Positions 1 through 12,453 of a stretch of DNA of 64,000 nucleotides are shown here, in pieces; position 1 is the first letter of the stretch; the number at the start of each line of letters is the position of its first letter. The stretch is from positions 1,970,001 through 2,034,000 of the forward strand of contig CAUEEP010000730.1 of assembly GCA_958450365.1 (NCBI GenBank), in the 5' to 3' direction. The notes under the pieces were generated by a model. The model was not told where the DNA came from, did not search any database, and was given only the letters and a program-made list of their open reading frames with translations. The translations under genes and the position numbers were made by a program. The DNA is from Mesorhabditis belari (taxonomy: Eukaryota; Nematoda; Chromadorea; Rhabditida; Rhabditidae).

Positions 1-106
1 AAACATCTCAAAGCAGATGAAACTCAACAAGTAATACGATTATTGTTAACTTTAAGAAGACTTTAAGAATTGTATTCTCTTCAACTTTTAACCAATACAT
101 TTTCAG

Positions 107-2306
107 CAAGGATCCCACCTCGGCGAGAGCTCATCAGCCTACAATACAGGCGGTGACAGTTGTCGATCGGCGAGCGTCACTCCAGAGGGAACTCTTCCTG
201 TGATGACGTCATCCCTTCACTCTCCTCCAAAATGCCCATCTTGTATTGCTCTTTATTCAAACCCTCCAACTCCATCAATCGCATCAACCACATCTCGACC
301 GACGTCGGCGGAAAGGCGACAAAGAAACATGACTCAACGAGTACAGTCCACAGAAATGCCCGTTTTGGGTGAGTGATCTGAAAATGATCAAGTCAATCTT
401 ATTCTTAAACGGCTAATTTAATATCACCGTGAATATCCCTTAGCTGAATGTTGTCCCTTCCAGTTGTCGATCCAACAGGGGCCGTTGTTGGAAGATCGCA
501 TGTGCCCATTTCTCCACCAATTGCCGTCGTTCCTCCAATTTTGTCTCTTCATCCAAGCGATTCTGTCTCATCCGTCAAGACATATCAATCAAGAAATACA
601 ATCGTATGAAAATTATCAAATTCAATGAATAAGTCATTTTAGAAAGAAAACCATAGCACAAATTGGAAACCAAGTGGATCAACTCTACACATCCAATCAC
701 CGAAATTCAGGTTTCCTATCTTTACAGGATCTTCAAAAGTCTAAAATTTATATAAAACGGTTATAGTAAGATAAACTAATAATGAAAACTAATAATATTC
801 CTCCAATTTTAGAGTCCCAAAGTTCTCGATCGTAGCCAGAAGTCCACAGGTAGCACCGTCCACAGGTCAGAAACACGTTCCGCCGCAAACTTCAAAGTCA
901 AAACCCCAACCGATTGAGCCAATGTCAGTTTTTGATGAAAAATAATTATTATTACGATGAATTTAGTCGTCAGAGTGAACCGGATCGTTTCCATCCTCGT
1001 CTTTACATGTTCGATCGACCAATTGATGAATTGGGAGAATTGAGTGAGGGAAGTGCTGAAGAAGTGGATGAACAAAAAGAGGCAGAAGAACAACAACCGA
1101 CAACATCGAAACAAGAGAAAGGACCCGTTGAATATAAATGGAAGGTAAGGAAGTAGTAAAAAGATTGTGAACAAGAGCTGTAAACGCAATTTCTCAATTA
1201 TTGGGTTCAGGTAAAACGTCGTTGTGATGGTAGTCGATATGTTGTGAAAAGACCGATGAGAAATCAGGTGAAAAAAGAATTCCGTGAGCAATTAAGTGTA
1301 TCTAAATGATTTGCAGGTGCTAAAGAAAAGAGAAGCTCAACTATTGCGCGAAAGAACCGGGATAAGCACGGATGATGATGCGATGAGTGGAGTGAAGGTG
1401 GGCGATAAAAGTATATGTCGTAGCCGATTATGAATGAGTGGGTCTAGAAGCGTCCAACCATCAAGTATTTAGTATCATTCAACGCAGAATCATTAATAAT
1501 TATTTTAAATTTTTGAAATTAGAAAGATTGGATAAAAAGAACACAAATTAGAGCAAAAAAACTGTTTGTTCAAGAGAAAACTTTGAAGCCCCATAATTTG
1601 TGTTCTTTTTATCCAATCTTTCTAATTTTAAAAATTTAACATAATTATTAATGATTCTGCGCTCAATGATACCAAATACTTGATGGTTGGACGCTCCTAG
1701 ACCCACTCATTCATAATCGGCTACGGGGGTCCCGCCGATTTGGAATGAAACGTTGTAGCGCCGGCCATTTTTAACCTAAACTCACAAATTTGGTACCAAT
1801 CGACGCAGAATTCAATTCGCTACAAGATGATATAATATTGTCCTCATACATTAAAGGGTTGCTCTACTAGAAAGGTTTACCAAAAAATTTCATTCATAAT
1901 CGGCTACGACAAGATTGAGATTGAGAAGCCTTTGTAAGTTTTGTTAACGAAAACTTTCAGCTCGGTCACTTCTTCAATCGAGAGGAGCGGAAACGGCAAT
2001 TGGAGCACGAAAAAATGAGGAAAATTCGACAAGAGGAGAAGATAAATCAAGCAAAAGAAGTGATCACGGATAAGGTAATAAAGGAAATTAGATAATTGCA
2101 CAGAAATATGCAAGCTTTATCATCTAAAACTGTAATCATGCCTCTTCATTCAGCTGATCGTCGATTTGGCTCAAAGGAAGATGGCTCGTCGACAAGCCCC
2201 ATTGGATGGATTTGTCTCGACGAGGGAATACCTCTCGCAAAGACATTCAACTACAGCACAAGGCCCACCACCTCCAGCTCCAATACTTGCCGTCACCACT
2301 GTATAA
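107..2306 (+). CDS. PDZRN3/LNX-like E3 ubiquitin ligase, C-terminal part (5' partial)
   Basis: Nine exons are visible: 107-368, 464-603, 643-710, 813-923, 967-1144, 1211-1267, 1317-1397, 1961-2074 and 2154-2306; all phases agree (387 residues plus stop). The first half is Ser/Pro-rich and variable. The second half holds EYKWKVKRRCDGSRYVVKRP, then RERTGISTDDDAMSGVK and GHFFNREERKRQLEHEKMRK, a basic helical block conserved at the C-terminus of PDZRN3/PDZRN4 (in flies, Slo-interacting protein). In that family the RING finger and PDZ domains come earlier, so they should lie upstream of this window. The protein ends in TTV, a class I PDZ ligand, so it may bind its own or another PDZ domain. The fourth intron is only 43 bp. 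The 563-bp seventh intron is almost filled by a foldback element. Family is likely; ubiquitin ligase activity is inferred, because no RING is in view. Confidence 0.75.
1417..1910. mobile_element. Foldback MITE, copy 1 (intact, three terminal-repeat copies)
   Basis: The element starts GTCGTAGCCGATTATGAATG and ends with the reverse complement CATTCATAATCGGCTACGAC. Positions about 1418-1545 and 1597-1727 form a long inverted repeat (stem over 120 bp). A third copy of the terminal repeat sits inside at about 1708-1727, followed by about 165 bp of unique tail. There is no coding capacity. A second copy with the same plan is at 18589-19541. It lies in an intron of the PDZRN3-like gene. No clear target duplication was found; both copies have TATAT next to the left end. 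Confidence 0.85.
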
Positions 2307-2380
2307 ATTTTTGAGTCCATTTTTGAGCACAAAGTAGAAATAACTATAAAATCAGGTTCTCTGTTGTCTAGGGTCCGCTA

Positions 2381-3293
2381 TTAGGTTGTGGAAAAAAATA
2401 ATGTGCGTTTTTGGGTATAGCAGTTTATTACATTTTATAAGAAATAGCAACTATCAATCAGTTCTCAATCAAAAGACATTCTCCATTTTATCGATGACCT
2501 CTTCCCATCTTCGACGCAAGTCCTTGATTCCATTTGTGAAAAATTGGGGGATACTTGGAGTCAAAATAGTTGTCGACCGTTTTTTTTGACTTGAGCATGA
2601 TCATCGAACTTTGATAAACTGTGATAAACTGTTTCAGGGATCAAACAAAAAGTAATCTGACGGGGCTAAGACAGGAGAGTAAGGCATGCGGAAGCAACTT
2701 CCAGCCCAGCTCGTCAATTTTCTTGTGAGTGACTTTTGCAGTGTGGGGTTTCGCGTTGTCGTGCAAAAATCGAATCTTTGATGGATGGAGTCCCCAATTT
2801 CTTTAAGACATCGTTAACTCTAGTCAATTATTTTGAATAGAGATCAGCATCAATGTGTTCTCCTGGATAGGTAACTCATAGTGCACTAAACCTTTTAAGT
2901 TCCATCAGCAACAGAGCATTATTTTCTTTCCTTGAATATCAGGTTTGGGAGTGGTTTGAGGGGTTTCGCCGGTAGATAGCCATTCGTTCTTCCTTTTGAC
3001 ATTCTTGTAATTAATCCAAGTTTCATCAGATGTCAAAATCGAATCTCAAAAACCACCAGCTTTGCATTTATGGAACAAAAAGAACTGACGTTGACACGAG
3101 TTGTTTTGTTGTCTTGAGTCAGTTCGTGCGGAATCCATTTTCCACAGCGAATTGTTTTCCCGAGTTGGCATAAATGGTTGTCGATTGTTTTTGATCAACA
3201 TCAAATATTTCTCGTCGTGAGTGTTAGGTTGAAATCAATTTTAATTCCCCAATGCCAAATTCAAAACACGCATTATTCTTTTCCTCAACCTAA
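2381..3293 (-). mobile_element. Mariner transposon relic with decayed transposase
   Basis: Inverted terminal repeats TTAGGTTGTGGAAAAAAATA (left) and the matching right end closing in CCTCAACCTAA are flanked by TA on both sides. Read on the minus strand, three broken segments show mariner transposase landmarks in order: GDETWINYKN (first catalytic Asp) near 3010, FLHDNAKPHTAK (second Asp) near 2770, and PYSPVLAPSDYFLF (third Asp) near 2660, followed by DLRRRWEEVIDKMENVF near 2500. Stops and frameshifts separate them and the N-terminal DNA-binding half is missing. It is a dead, internally deleted copy about 0.9 kb long, where full mariners are about 1.3 kb. Confidence 0.85.
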
Positions 3294-3352
3294 TATATTT
3301 TTTGCTATATTATATGCACATCTATAAGGAAAATCACATAAGAAGTCATTTA

Positions 3353-3928
3353 TTAGGTTGGCGAGAAAGTCTTGGCCCCCTTTAGCATTGTAATTTCTTA
3401 AAAATCACGGCTTTTATTTATCTTAGATATTGACTGTTTGATAATTTGATCTCGGTTAATCTTACTAGGAAAAGTCACTCTTTTAAATGCAATAAAGCTA
3501 ATTTTTGGTGCTCTTTAGAGACATGTCTATAGAGAGATGGTCGTAGTAGATTTTTAGAGTTAAAATAGAGAGACATGTCAGAGAATGGAAGAATATGATC
3601 TAATTTTCAGCCGCTTCCAAAAGAATACAAAAATAACGGTAAAGACAACAATATTTTGTTTTGATATTTCAGTGGTCAATACTATTAGGCTTTTCAGAAA
3701 GTCTTTTTGGTTCCTATCTTGGTGTCAACAGATAAAAGATAGAGCACAAAAATTTTAGGTATATACCGAAATTCTTAGATAGATTTTTATGAAAAACCCG
3801 TTTTCACTCTCGAATTTTCTTGAAAGTGAACCGAAATTGACTTAAAAAGATGAAAAATTGAACAATAAACACTTTTTATTTAGAGAAAACAGTGAAAAAA
3901 AAGGCTCAGAACTTTTTCGCCAACCTAA
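3353..3928. mobile_element. Mariner-type non-autonomous element or remnant
   Basis: The left end TTAGGTTGGCGAGAAAGT and the right end ACTTTTTCGCCAACCTAA are inverted repeats flanked by TA. The 576-bp body has no long open frame. A stretch at about 3790-3890 is clearly similar to about 61970-62070, so this belongs to the same dispersed family as the elements near 62 kb. Confidence 0.75.
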
Positions 3929-6900
3929 TATAACCAACAAAAGAATATCCGTTGTGGGTTCAACCTTGTCATTCACTTATTTCTCTTGTAACCGTTTGAT
4001 TGTATCCCGTTTTGTGCTCAATGTTCGTTATATTGAAAAGACATCTTTAATAATAAAAAGTTTATTTCGAAAACAATAAAAAAATCAATAATGTTAATAA
4101 TTTAAATATTGGGGTGAAACGACCGAAATGTCATTGAGAAGCGCTGAATTTATATGGTGCTAGAGGCTCTCAGAAAGTCCAGCCCTCACATAAACCCAGG
4201 ATTTCTCGACGACGCAACAAGGAACAGTTTTCGGGGAATTCACATTAAAAACAGGATTTACTGTAGAAAGCCTTGGTAATAGTATAAAAGCATAGAGCTT
4301 TTGAATAAATTTTGAGCAAACTTTACAAGCTTTACAATGATCTGCACGAGTACTTGTACATCCATTTACAAGCCTTGATTCTAGTGTCCTTTAACATTTA
4401 CAGTTTTAATTTTTTAGAGTGCACAATGACGGTAAAGCTTTTGAAATTAGACAAAGAAATTTTTGGGCAAAAGCGACAAAAGGAGAGGGAGGCCGCTTTT
4501 GAGGGTTCGGGTGGGAATTTCGGAATTTTATTGTCTGGGCAAATACGTGTATGCAGAAAAAGTAGCGATTGAATCGAAAGAAAAAAAAATGGGACGGAAT
4601 CGAATCGATTTTACAGGGGCGGGAAGGGGCGGGCGGGGTGAGACAGCGACTGTGCAGGCAGAAGAGGGGGCTTCCCCCTCCCCCTTCCGTCAACTAAAGG
4701 CGTCTGTATGCCAGTCTAGTAAAAGGAATACCCCTTCTTCTAAAAGAAAACCACTATGCAGATATCTAGTCATCCCTTGTGTTCCTTTTAGACCACTCTC
4801 TTTTATTGTGGCGATCATTGAAACGTTTTCTCTAGGCTTTCTCACCTAGCTGAAAGCTTTCTAAAGTTGAAATAGCTGCACTGACATATGGAAGACTTTT
4901 TCACACTATTTACAGCTTACAAGAGTCATCATCTTTACAAGAATGCTTCAAAAAAATCAACCCTTGATTTGTACCAAAGATAAGAAAACTCTGAGCTCCT
5001 CTGAATCAACGCAGGAATGGTAGAGATATCATATAACCCAAGCTTGGTATCGTACTGTAGTTTTATCCAAATACTACATATTTGTGACTAAATAACTACA
5101 TATTTATGACTACATATGTATACAGTATTTATGACTAAAAACTCAAGGCATAAACCCTACAATAGTAGCTGAAGGGACAGGTGTGCTCTCAAAAGGAACG
5201 GTGAGTCGAAAATTAGAGGACTCTCGCGAGGGTCGACCCGAGAGCCCATATAAATTGGTTTTCACTACAAAAAAAAGAGCTTATTTGTTTTCTAATAAGT
5301 GGTGCTGGGATTCCTGTTTTGCCGGATATCGAGATTTAGTCCCTGAAGGGGGATAAACCGACAAGAAAAACCAATAAACAGAAGAAGTAGGTGGAGAAGG
5401 AGAGAGATTGGAAAAAGGAGATGTTGGGGAATAATAAACAATAATACAGTGCTCGGATAGACATTTATAGTTTACCCTGGTAGTTTAGAAAGAGCTTAGC
5501 TATATGCTAGCATGGAAATTATGTAGACTACTAGATCAGATAAAGTACTGAAGCTTCTTTAAAAGAGACAACTCAAACGAATCCAAATGCCACAAAGTAG
5601 TAAAGTCATCAAAAATGATCAAATTAATGGCCCCAGGTAAACGGGATCTCCAGGGAAGTGAAGGGGTGTGAAATTTCAATTTTGCCCTCCCCTTCAGCTT
5701 CTTCCCCATCCCATCACCCTGCCCCTGTCTCCCAGTCCTTCCCTCCCCTCCCCTTCTCCCAACCCGTCCACATTCTATTGACAATTGATAGAACAAATAG
5801 AAAACAGAGTCGTGTATCAACTTACCTTTCGAGCCGCCACACACCGACCCTTTTGTGCCCCCCTTTTCTTTTTTTCTCTTTTCTCAATTTCTTTCATTTA
5901 CCCGATGCCAATTCAACCCCGCCCGATCTATCCCGGCGCTTGATTCGCGCTCACAAATGAGTTAGTTTGAAATTGGATTCTGTGAAAGTCAAAGAAAAGA
6001 GTTATTAACTTTATACAATACCAGTTATATTTGAATCTAATGATAGTTTTCCTAGAGCAGCTAAAACTAAAGAATACTAAACAGTCAAGTAAAATAGAAG
6101 AATAGCAAAAGCATTTAGAAATGAGTAAGGTTTGCTGGAAAGGATACAGTGCCCACAAAGCTTCGAATAAACCCTGGTATTCCCGGGGAAACATTCGAAT
6201 AAGAAGTGTCATCGGTATGACCGGGCAAGAGAAGGACCTGTAAGAGATGAGAAGGGACTCTTATCTTATCTATCTTTCAGACATTTGAACAACGAGCGGT
6301 GGAAGGGGCAAGCACTAAACCCCTTCCCATTCACCCCTTCGACCATCTGAAATGAGTCGACATTTTGGTGGAGGGGCAATCATTTGAATATTTGAATATA
6401 GAAAGAGAAATGAGTGAAAGGGACTGTTCTTTACCATAATCACAGAGTTTACTCTAAAATAAGCATCTAGGGTGTTGAGCGAATGCGTTACATGATAAAG
6501 ACACTTGTTTGTACGATTTCCAGAGCTTTTCAAGTCGATCACAATCCATTTATCAAGCCTAAACTCACCTGGATTTCTTCACTGATCTTCGACAACAAAC
6601 TCCATTCAGGGAATACCAATTTGCGATGGGAATAAGCTGATGAGCAAGGGATGAATCCGAGAGAAGAGACCCGAGATTTATGTGGCGCGTGGAATGGAAT
6701 GACCACCGATGGACGTATAGACGGGGAGAGCTGCATTCGACATGGATGAAGGAGAAAAAGAGGTAAAAAAGAAAGGGGAGGGGCGGTTGCCAGGACGATG
6801 TATAATAATTGCATACGCCCCCCTTCAGTTGCCCCGTCCTGGTCCCTTCCACCCCATACAGAAAAAGCTCTTCCCTTTTTTTCTCTTTTTTTCACCCATT

Positions 6901-8781
6901 CTCCACCCTCCATTTTTTTTCCTCCCCACCGGGCTTCGAAGCGCAAAAAAATGCCCTTTTTACCCGTCCAAAAAGCAATTAGACCAAACTCGGTCACTCT
7001 ATAAGCGGTTCGAGAAACTCTTTCTTTTACCCGTTTCTTTAAGATCGTTTATTGACGATTGAGTCGAATGGTAGTTGCCAGTCACTAAATGGACTGTAAG
7101 AAAATGTTGGAGTTGAAAAAGAGCAAAATTTGTGAGAAATAATTCTAGAAACGCTCTGTACAGTTCTGTACATTGAAAAACAGCTCTGTACAGTTCGAAA
7201 TGAAAACAGATTTACATAGCCTAATACATGTCTTTCGTTCTTTCTTCTCTAGACAATCAAATAACCAAATCATTTAGTGAAAGCAATTTTGTTTAGCTTC
7301 CTGTAACCTAGGTAACAAATGGCCCTCACCGGGAGTAAGTGGATCAAAAAGAAAGAGATCAGGCAATTTGGCCGTCCTCCAATGAGTCTGATTTGATTGT
7401 TGGTGTGCTTTGGGTGTCTAGATTGGAATTGGATCACTTCGTAAACATCGAACATGAACAGAAATCATGGGAAAAAGAAGCACATGAAGCAAAAAAGTGA
7501 GGCAATGCTCAGTTCACCTAAACTCTAAACTTATAACTCGCAATTCAACCGCAAACAACATAGATATCAACTTATCTTCCTGCAAAGTACACACACTTTA
7601 TTTATTGCCTATCGAACAATAAAGGTACAATTTGAAAAGGTTTATGAGAACCGTTGCGAGGGATTATGGATAAAAGTGGATGAATGAAAAGGGGCAATTT
7701 CGGGTGCTTATAGATGGGGATCGGGTCTCCGATTGAGGGCAATCACCCCCACGCAGATCATCCATTCATAGAAACATGAATAACCCATTCCTATAAATTG
7801 AGAGATCATTGGTATACCTGTTCTTGGAAAAAGAATTGGTTGGATTGGTGTCGAAGTGCTTTTTAGGAAACTCTGACTGGGATTTTACAGTTTCTTTTGA
7901 TAACAAAGAGCTCAACACATTTAGATCAAATTACCTAGATAATGAAGATTTGGGTAGCCATTTCTTTTGGTATTTGAGATATGCCAGGTGATTCACTCGA
8001 CAGTTCCCGCTCACTGTGAACACAATTGTGTCAACACCAACCCCCCCTTGCCAGTTATTGTCTCGAATGGCCCGTTTGCTGAAATATTGAAGCAGCTTGA
8101 CCAATATCGCATCTCATACAATAGATTTCAATATATCGAGGAGATCAGGTTACTCAACCAATCACTCGTTCATTTCGAGCTCAAGTGGAAGTGCTTGAGT
8201 AAAGGAAACACAGCTGGTCTCCGATCGAAATGATCCTAGCTGTGAAAATGCGTATTTGTACTGACAATGAGTTTGGTAAAGTACTGTAAGTCTGCTTATT
8301 GTAGCACATAACAAAACAAATCGTTTCCCTAATTATTCTCATCAGCTATTCCTACTTCTATTGTTTGTGAAGATGAAAGGAAGAGTAAGCCATTCACCAT
8401 TGAACGAATCCTAAACAGCTTCTTCCACCACCACCCAACATACAAATGATAATTAGGATGCACACGGCAAAGGCCGCGCTTTCCTTGACAATGGCATGTA
8501 CAGAAAAAGGCGCTGAATAATGCACAAAAATGGAGGGAAGGAGGCTTTTAGCGGTCGAGAATACAATTCAAAAGGGAGAAATTTGGCTATAGAAAATGGT
8601 AGGGATACGGTACTCATTCCCAAGGTTCACTATTTGATTCAGTACATGATACGGTACATTTTACAGTACAAGCGAAACAAACGACCTAATGGACAAGCTT
8701 CTTAACACACACATTTACACTAGGCATACTAAATGAGTATCAGAAGATACCTTATCGAGAAAGCTCTAGTGTTAATCTATA
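3929..8781. other. Intergenic region, no gene recognised
   Basis: About 4.9 kb between the mariner cluster and the next MITE. It holds a G-rich block at 4616-4641, pyrimidine-rich stretches at 5680-5760 and 6860-6930, and scattered ORFs on both strands that resemble no family I know. Two open stretches have reasonable splice sites but no partners: minus 7333-7455 (begins MFDVYEVIQFQSRHPKHTNN) and plus about 8049-8233. I would not call either one a gene without transcripts. Confidence 0.5.
4616..4641 (+). repeat. G-rich block, possible G-quadruplex or GC boxes
   Basis: The run GGGGCGGGAAGGGGCGGGCG and the GGGTGAG that follows form five or more G-tracts within 26 bases, in an AT-rich setting. 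The GGGCGG hexamers also resemble Sp1/KLF sites. No adjacent gene was recognised, so the role is open. Confidence 0.5.
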
Positions 8782-9287
8782 TGTTACGCCCGTTATTGAA
8801 CCTATTCAATAACAGACGTTCGGTTCTGAATCAGACGTCCGTTTTTGAATCGTTCAACCTATATTTCAACAATTTCCAAAATTTACTACTAAATCCCCGA
8901 AACTAACCCATTTTTTTTCTTTTGATCATTGAGCATTCATCGTCAAGCTTCAAAATTTATTGGTAAAAACGATCGCAAATGTAAATGATCGAAAACAAAC
9001 ATAACAAGAATAACTTATAAAAACACAGATAAAGAAAAAATAAAATCAAAATGCGGAACGTGCAAGTTAGCTAGGATTCAAATTATGAATTTAAAGTTTT
9101 ATGAATAGAAATTGAAATTATATGTACTTGCTAACTCGCAAAAACTTAAATTCATAGATCATTTAAAAAAAACAAAAATCCTCAAAATATAGGTTGGACG
9201 ATTCAAAAATGGATGTCCATTATTGAAATAGATTCAATAACGAACGTCCGGTTCTGAATTGGACGAAATTCAATAATGGACGTAACA
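8782..9287. mobile_element. MITE with about 100-bp inverted repeats and TA duplication
   Basis: The left arm (about 8782-8870) and right arm (about 9190-9287) are imperfect inverted repeats. The ends are TGTTACGCCCGTTATTGAA and TTCAATAATGGACGTAACA, flanked by TA at 8780-8781 and 9288-9289. This is the target duplication of Tc1/mariner-type elements. The arms themselves contain repeated GACGT-type subrepeats. There is no coding frame. A stray end matching the right terminus lies at about 9547-9570. Confidence 0.8.
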
Positions 9288-9957
9288 TACATATTGTGAT
9301 CTATATAACATCACAACCACGGTTACTGTTATAAAAACACACGACCAGATATGAGAAGCTATATTTTTTTGAAAATCACGAGAGCCGTCTATTCGATCAC
9401 CACCATTCAATGCGCTCGAATTCAAAACGACAAGCAGACCACAGAGCGCAAAAGAGCGGGAAAATGCATTCACCACTGATTTCTCCGTCGATACAATCAA
9501 TCCTGGAAATTTGCGGAAAAAGATTGCTTAGAATTTCGGGTCCAATACATTCAATAATGGACGTAACATACGATGGCTCAGACTCTTTTGTACATACATA
9601 CATACGATGGCTCTTTTGTGAGTACGGTGTGAAAAAGAGTGGTGTCTTAGGCAAAAACGTAGCACTTAGCCGTTTGCCACTATACAAAGTTAGTGTAGGT
9701 GTGTGTCATACATTTGTACAAGTAATGCGTGTGCTTTTATAATCGCCAAAAATGACATTTAATATTACCCTGCTAGACACTCGACATCCCCATCAAAAAG
9801 TTTCTCACTCTATCCCTTCTAAACCGTGCCCTTTTCACCGTCACCTCCTCAAGCCTTCACTGAATGAATTTTTCTCTTCTCTACACTTTCCGTGTAGTGT
9901 TTCACTTTAAAAAATTTTTTTCTAACCTGGAATCGTTAATTTTTCTGAAATTTAGCA
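9288..9957. other. Intergenic region upstream of mrpl-50
   Basis: Contains the isolated MITE end at 9547-9570 and a short direct repeat (CATACGATGGCTC) near 9567-9612. Open frames of 96-110 aa exist on both strands at 9397-9742, but they overlap each other and match nothing I recognise. The trans-splice acceptor of mrpl-50 closes the stretch. Confidence 0.5.
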
Positions 9958-11317
9958 ATGAGACGATCAACAGTGTGTCTAGTGAGAGGTGCAAACAGTC
10001 GTGGGTTCTTTTCGAAGATTTTCGGTGGAAGCGAAGCGACTTCGACAAGCAAAGAAACGACGGCAACAAAGATGACAAAAGAAGAAAAGGTTTTTTTCTT
10101 TGAAACCTACAATTAGAAAAGACTTTGGTGCTGTTATAGGATGATAAATTGTAAACATTAAAGATGAATGGGGTGACATCTGTTTTTTTTGTTAAGGTTA
10201 TACGATTTTTATATTTTAGGAAGCTTTGCGTAGCCGTTTGAGTGAAGTGAGAACGGATGTTGAAAAGAAAAACGAAGCGGCCATCGCTCGTACGACAACA
10301 TTTTCGGATGATATGCTTGATGAACGGCTCGACATGGACTCGATTAGAGCACGAGGGTTTGTCTTAGTTAAAACTATTGTGAAAATTAACTTCAAGTCTG
10401 AACTAAGCATTTTGTTTATTATATTTCTACTTTAGTGTCATGAAATATCGCTACACTTACAATCCGCCATCAAATGTTAAAGAGCTCGTCCTTTCCGTGG
10501 TCGAAAAAGTGACAAAAAGTCGAGATTTAAATCAAACTTTTCCAAACAACAAAGTCAAGTTTGAGGTTGTCTCTAGTTTTTACTATATTATAATATTTGT
10601 TTTAGATTTTATCAAAACTCTTGACAAACTTAAAGCATTCTCCCACAAATTCCCGTTTGTTGCACATAAAGAAGGTGAGCTTTTAAAAAATGAACTGATT
10701 TCATGATTCAGTAATTCAGGCTTCTGATGTTGTCGAATTTTACGAAGAACCTGTCAAGAACATTGACGCTTATGCTCAACTGGCTAGGTAATTTTTATTT
10801 AACTTTTAAATAGTGAGAATGAATCCTTTTTTAGGACGGAAAATCTGCCCGCGAACCTTCATGTTGCAGAGCAACCCGTGCGTTTTCACCCAGAGGATAA
10901 ACACGCTTGGCATGGAGGTTGAAACATGTTTCTTTTTTATATTTATCTTTCTTGTTTAGGGATTACTGCTTTTCCGGGAGGAGGAGGCAAAGTGTTTGGT
11001 TTAAGGAATAAACGAATTCTCAGGTGAGTCTATTATTTTGTGGCTGAATGATTGCGTAAATGGCTGTTCATTTGTTGATTTTATTTTTAGACAATTCAAT
11101 CCCAAAACGGAATGGTACGACTATGAGGAGCAGAATTTCGATTACTCTCGGCCCGAAAAGGGGATGCCATGGGATCCAGAGATCTCTAAAAAAATGGATA
11201 GGTAAATACATTTTTTTACATGTAACTGTATTAATTGAAATTTTCAAAAAAGTTTTCTTTAGATATCCTGATCGACGGTACAGCTTGTCAACAAAGACTT
11301 TTTTCAAAACTCAATAG
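9958..11317 (+). CDS. mrpl-50: Mitochondrial ribosomal protein L50 (mL50)
   Basis: Nine exons with consistent phases: 9958-10089, 10220-10356, 10436-10565, 10606-10674, 10720-10787, 10835-10917, 10960-11023, 11091-11201 and 11263-11317 (about 282 aa). The start ATG follows a spliced-leader type acceptor (CTGAAATTTAG) by three bases. The N-terminus (MRRSTVCLVRGANSRGFFSK) is Arg-rich without acids, as in a mitochondrial presequence. The MRPL50 core is recognisable: YTYNPPSNVKELVLSVVEKV, then NSRLLHIKKVIQASDVVDFY and RTENLPANLHV, which parallel YTPPEDLQ, NSRLHQM..VLDFY and NLPPNL in the human protein. The nematode protein adds about 90 residues at the C-terminus (from FHPEDKHAWHGGITAFPGGG). It would be a subunit of the mitochondrial large ribosomal subunit. 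It converges with the SGF11 gene, stop codons 125 bp apart; AATAAA is at 11425-11430. Confidence 0.85.
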
Positions 11318-11442
11318 TTTGTTGTTTTTATATTATGTTTTGCTTCTTTTTGTAAATATTAGTGTGGTTAGTTGATAAATTTGTTTATACCCGTTGCAAG
11401 AAATTACGCAATAATATACACGTAAATAAAGGTGATTGAGAT

Positions 11443-12215
11443 CTACAACTTCTTCTTTGAGTTCTTGCTGCGCTTCTTTTTCTTTTTCGCGGCTCCCCAA
11501 TCCTCTTCATCTTCACTTCGGATCTGGAATAATTTGGGGATTCTTTGCAAACTAAAAACCTCAAAATTTTGAGTTGAAAATTTGAAATTTTCTTAATTTA
11601 TGTAAGTAGACCTCAATTTCCTCTTCGTCGAATTGGGATTGGACACTTCCGGGCGCGGATTCGCTCGCTTTTTCGTTATATTGCACTTTTCGCCGAGCAG
11701 CCCTGAAATTTTTATCACACAAGATGCATTCCATTTTGCATTTATTATACTCATCCACAAACCTTCTTCCCATTCCGATGCACTTCTCCAGATGCGGCGC
11801 ATAATAGGTAACGGCGATTGTCCGACCGCAATTTGTGCACTGACATTCAATTTGTTTTCCTCGGCTTGGCGTGAAAGTGGCGATCTGGAACATTTCATTT
11901 TCCAAAGTGAGAAGTTAGTCTTTAGTATCTTCAAAATTTAACTCTTGTTTCTTTTTTCTTTGATACCTTTGGTGTGTGCGGTTTTGGGGACAATTGTCGA
12001 ATTCCCATTTCCCGATTGATTGCCAAACGTCGGTGCACCTGAAAAGAAGGTTCCAATTTGTCAATCCTTATTTCGAAAAAACCTCAAAACATTCACGAAG
12101 TGTGCAACTGTCGATCAGATCGTTCACCAATTTCTGTGCTATATCTGAATGGGGTTTGGAGAGTTAATTTGAAATGAATTCACTTACCATCAGCGTTATC
12201 AGCGTTAATTGACAT
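11443..12215 (-). CDS. SAGA deubiquitination-module subunit SGF11/ATXN7L3-like
   Basis: Six exons on the minus strand: 12215-12188, 12144-12083, 12038-11967, 11884-11763, 11702-11612 and 11523-11443 (151 aa, phases agree). The N-terminal helix SINADNADDIAQKLVNDLID matches the segment of SGF11 that packs on SUS1/ENY2. It is followed by the SGF11 zinc finger ECQCTNCGRTIAVTYYAPHL EKCIGMGRR (C-x2-C, H, C ligands visible). The tail is acidic, then very basic (WGAAKKKKKRSKNSKKK). Known role of the family: anchors and activates the Ubp8/USP22 deubiquitinase of SAGA, acting on H2B. The intron inside the finger tail (11703-11762) could be read through in frame, which would insert about 20 residues; I prefer the spliced form because GMGRR-AARR then resembles other members. 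The donor of exon 5 (GAG/GTCTAC) is weak. Confidence 0.88.
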
Positions 12216-12453
12216 CACTGAATATACTATAGTATGAAAATAAACTTCAAGAATCGAATATGAATTTTAGTTGTTGGCTTTTAACTAAGTCGAAGGAATA
12301 GGGATTACTTTTTGTTGCCTAATTCAAAGAGAGTACCGTCGATAGGCGTGTGGTGTTTGTTTGTGCACATCTGGGTGATGCTAGCTCGGCAATTAAGCAA
12401 TCATGATAGAGTAATTGGTTTATATGCAAATCTAATGTACTTGTCGTACTTGT

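Noticed and set aside
6539..6997. 152-aa minus-strand ORF ending in a GTGAGT donor
   Set aside because: Open mainly because of purine-rich DNA. The last 30 residues (PEWSLLSKISEEIQ) could be an exon, but I found no partner exons and no family.
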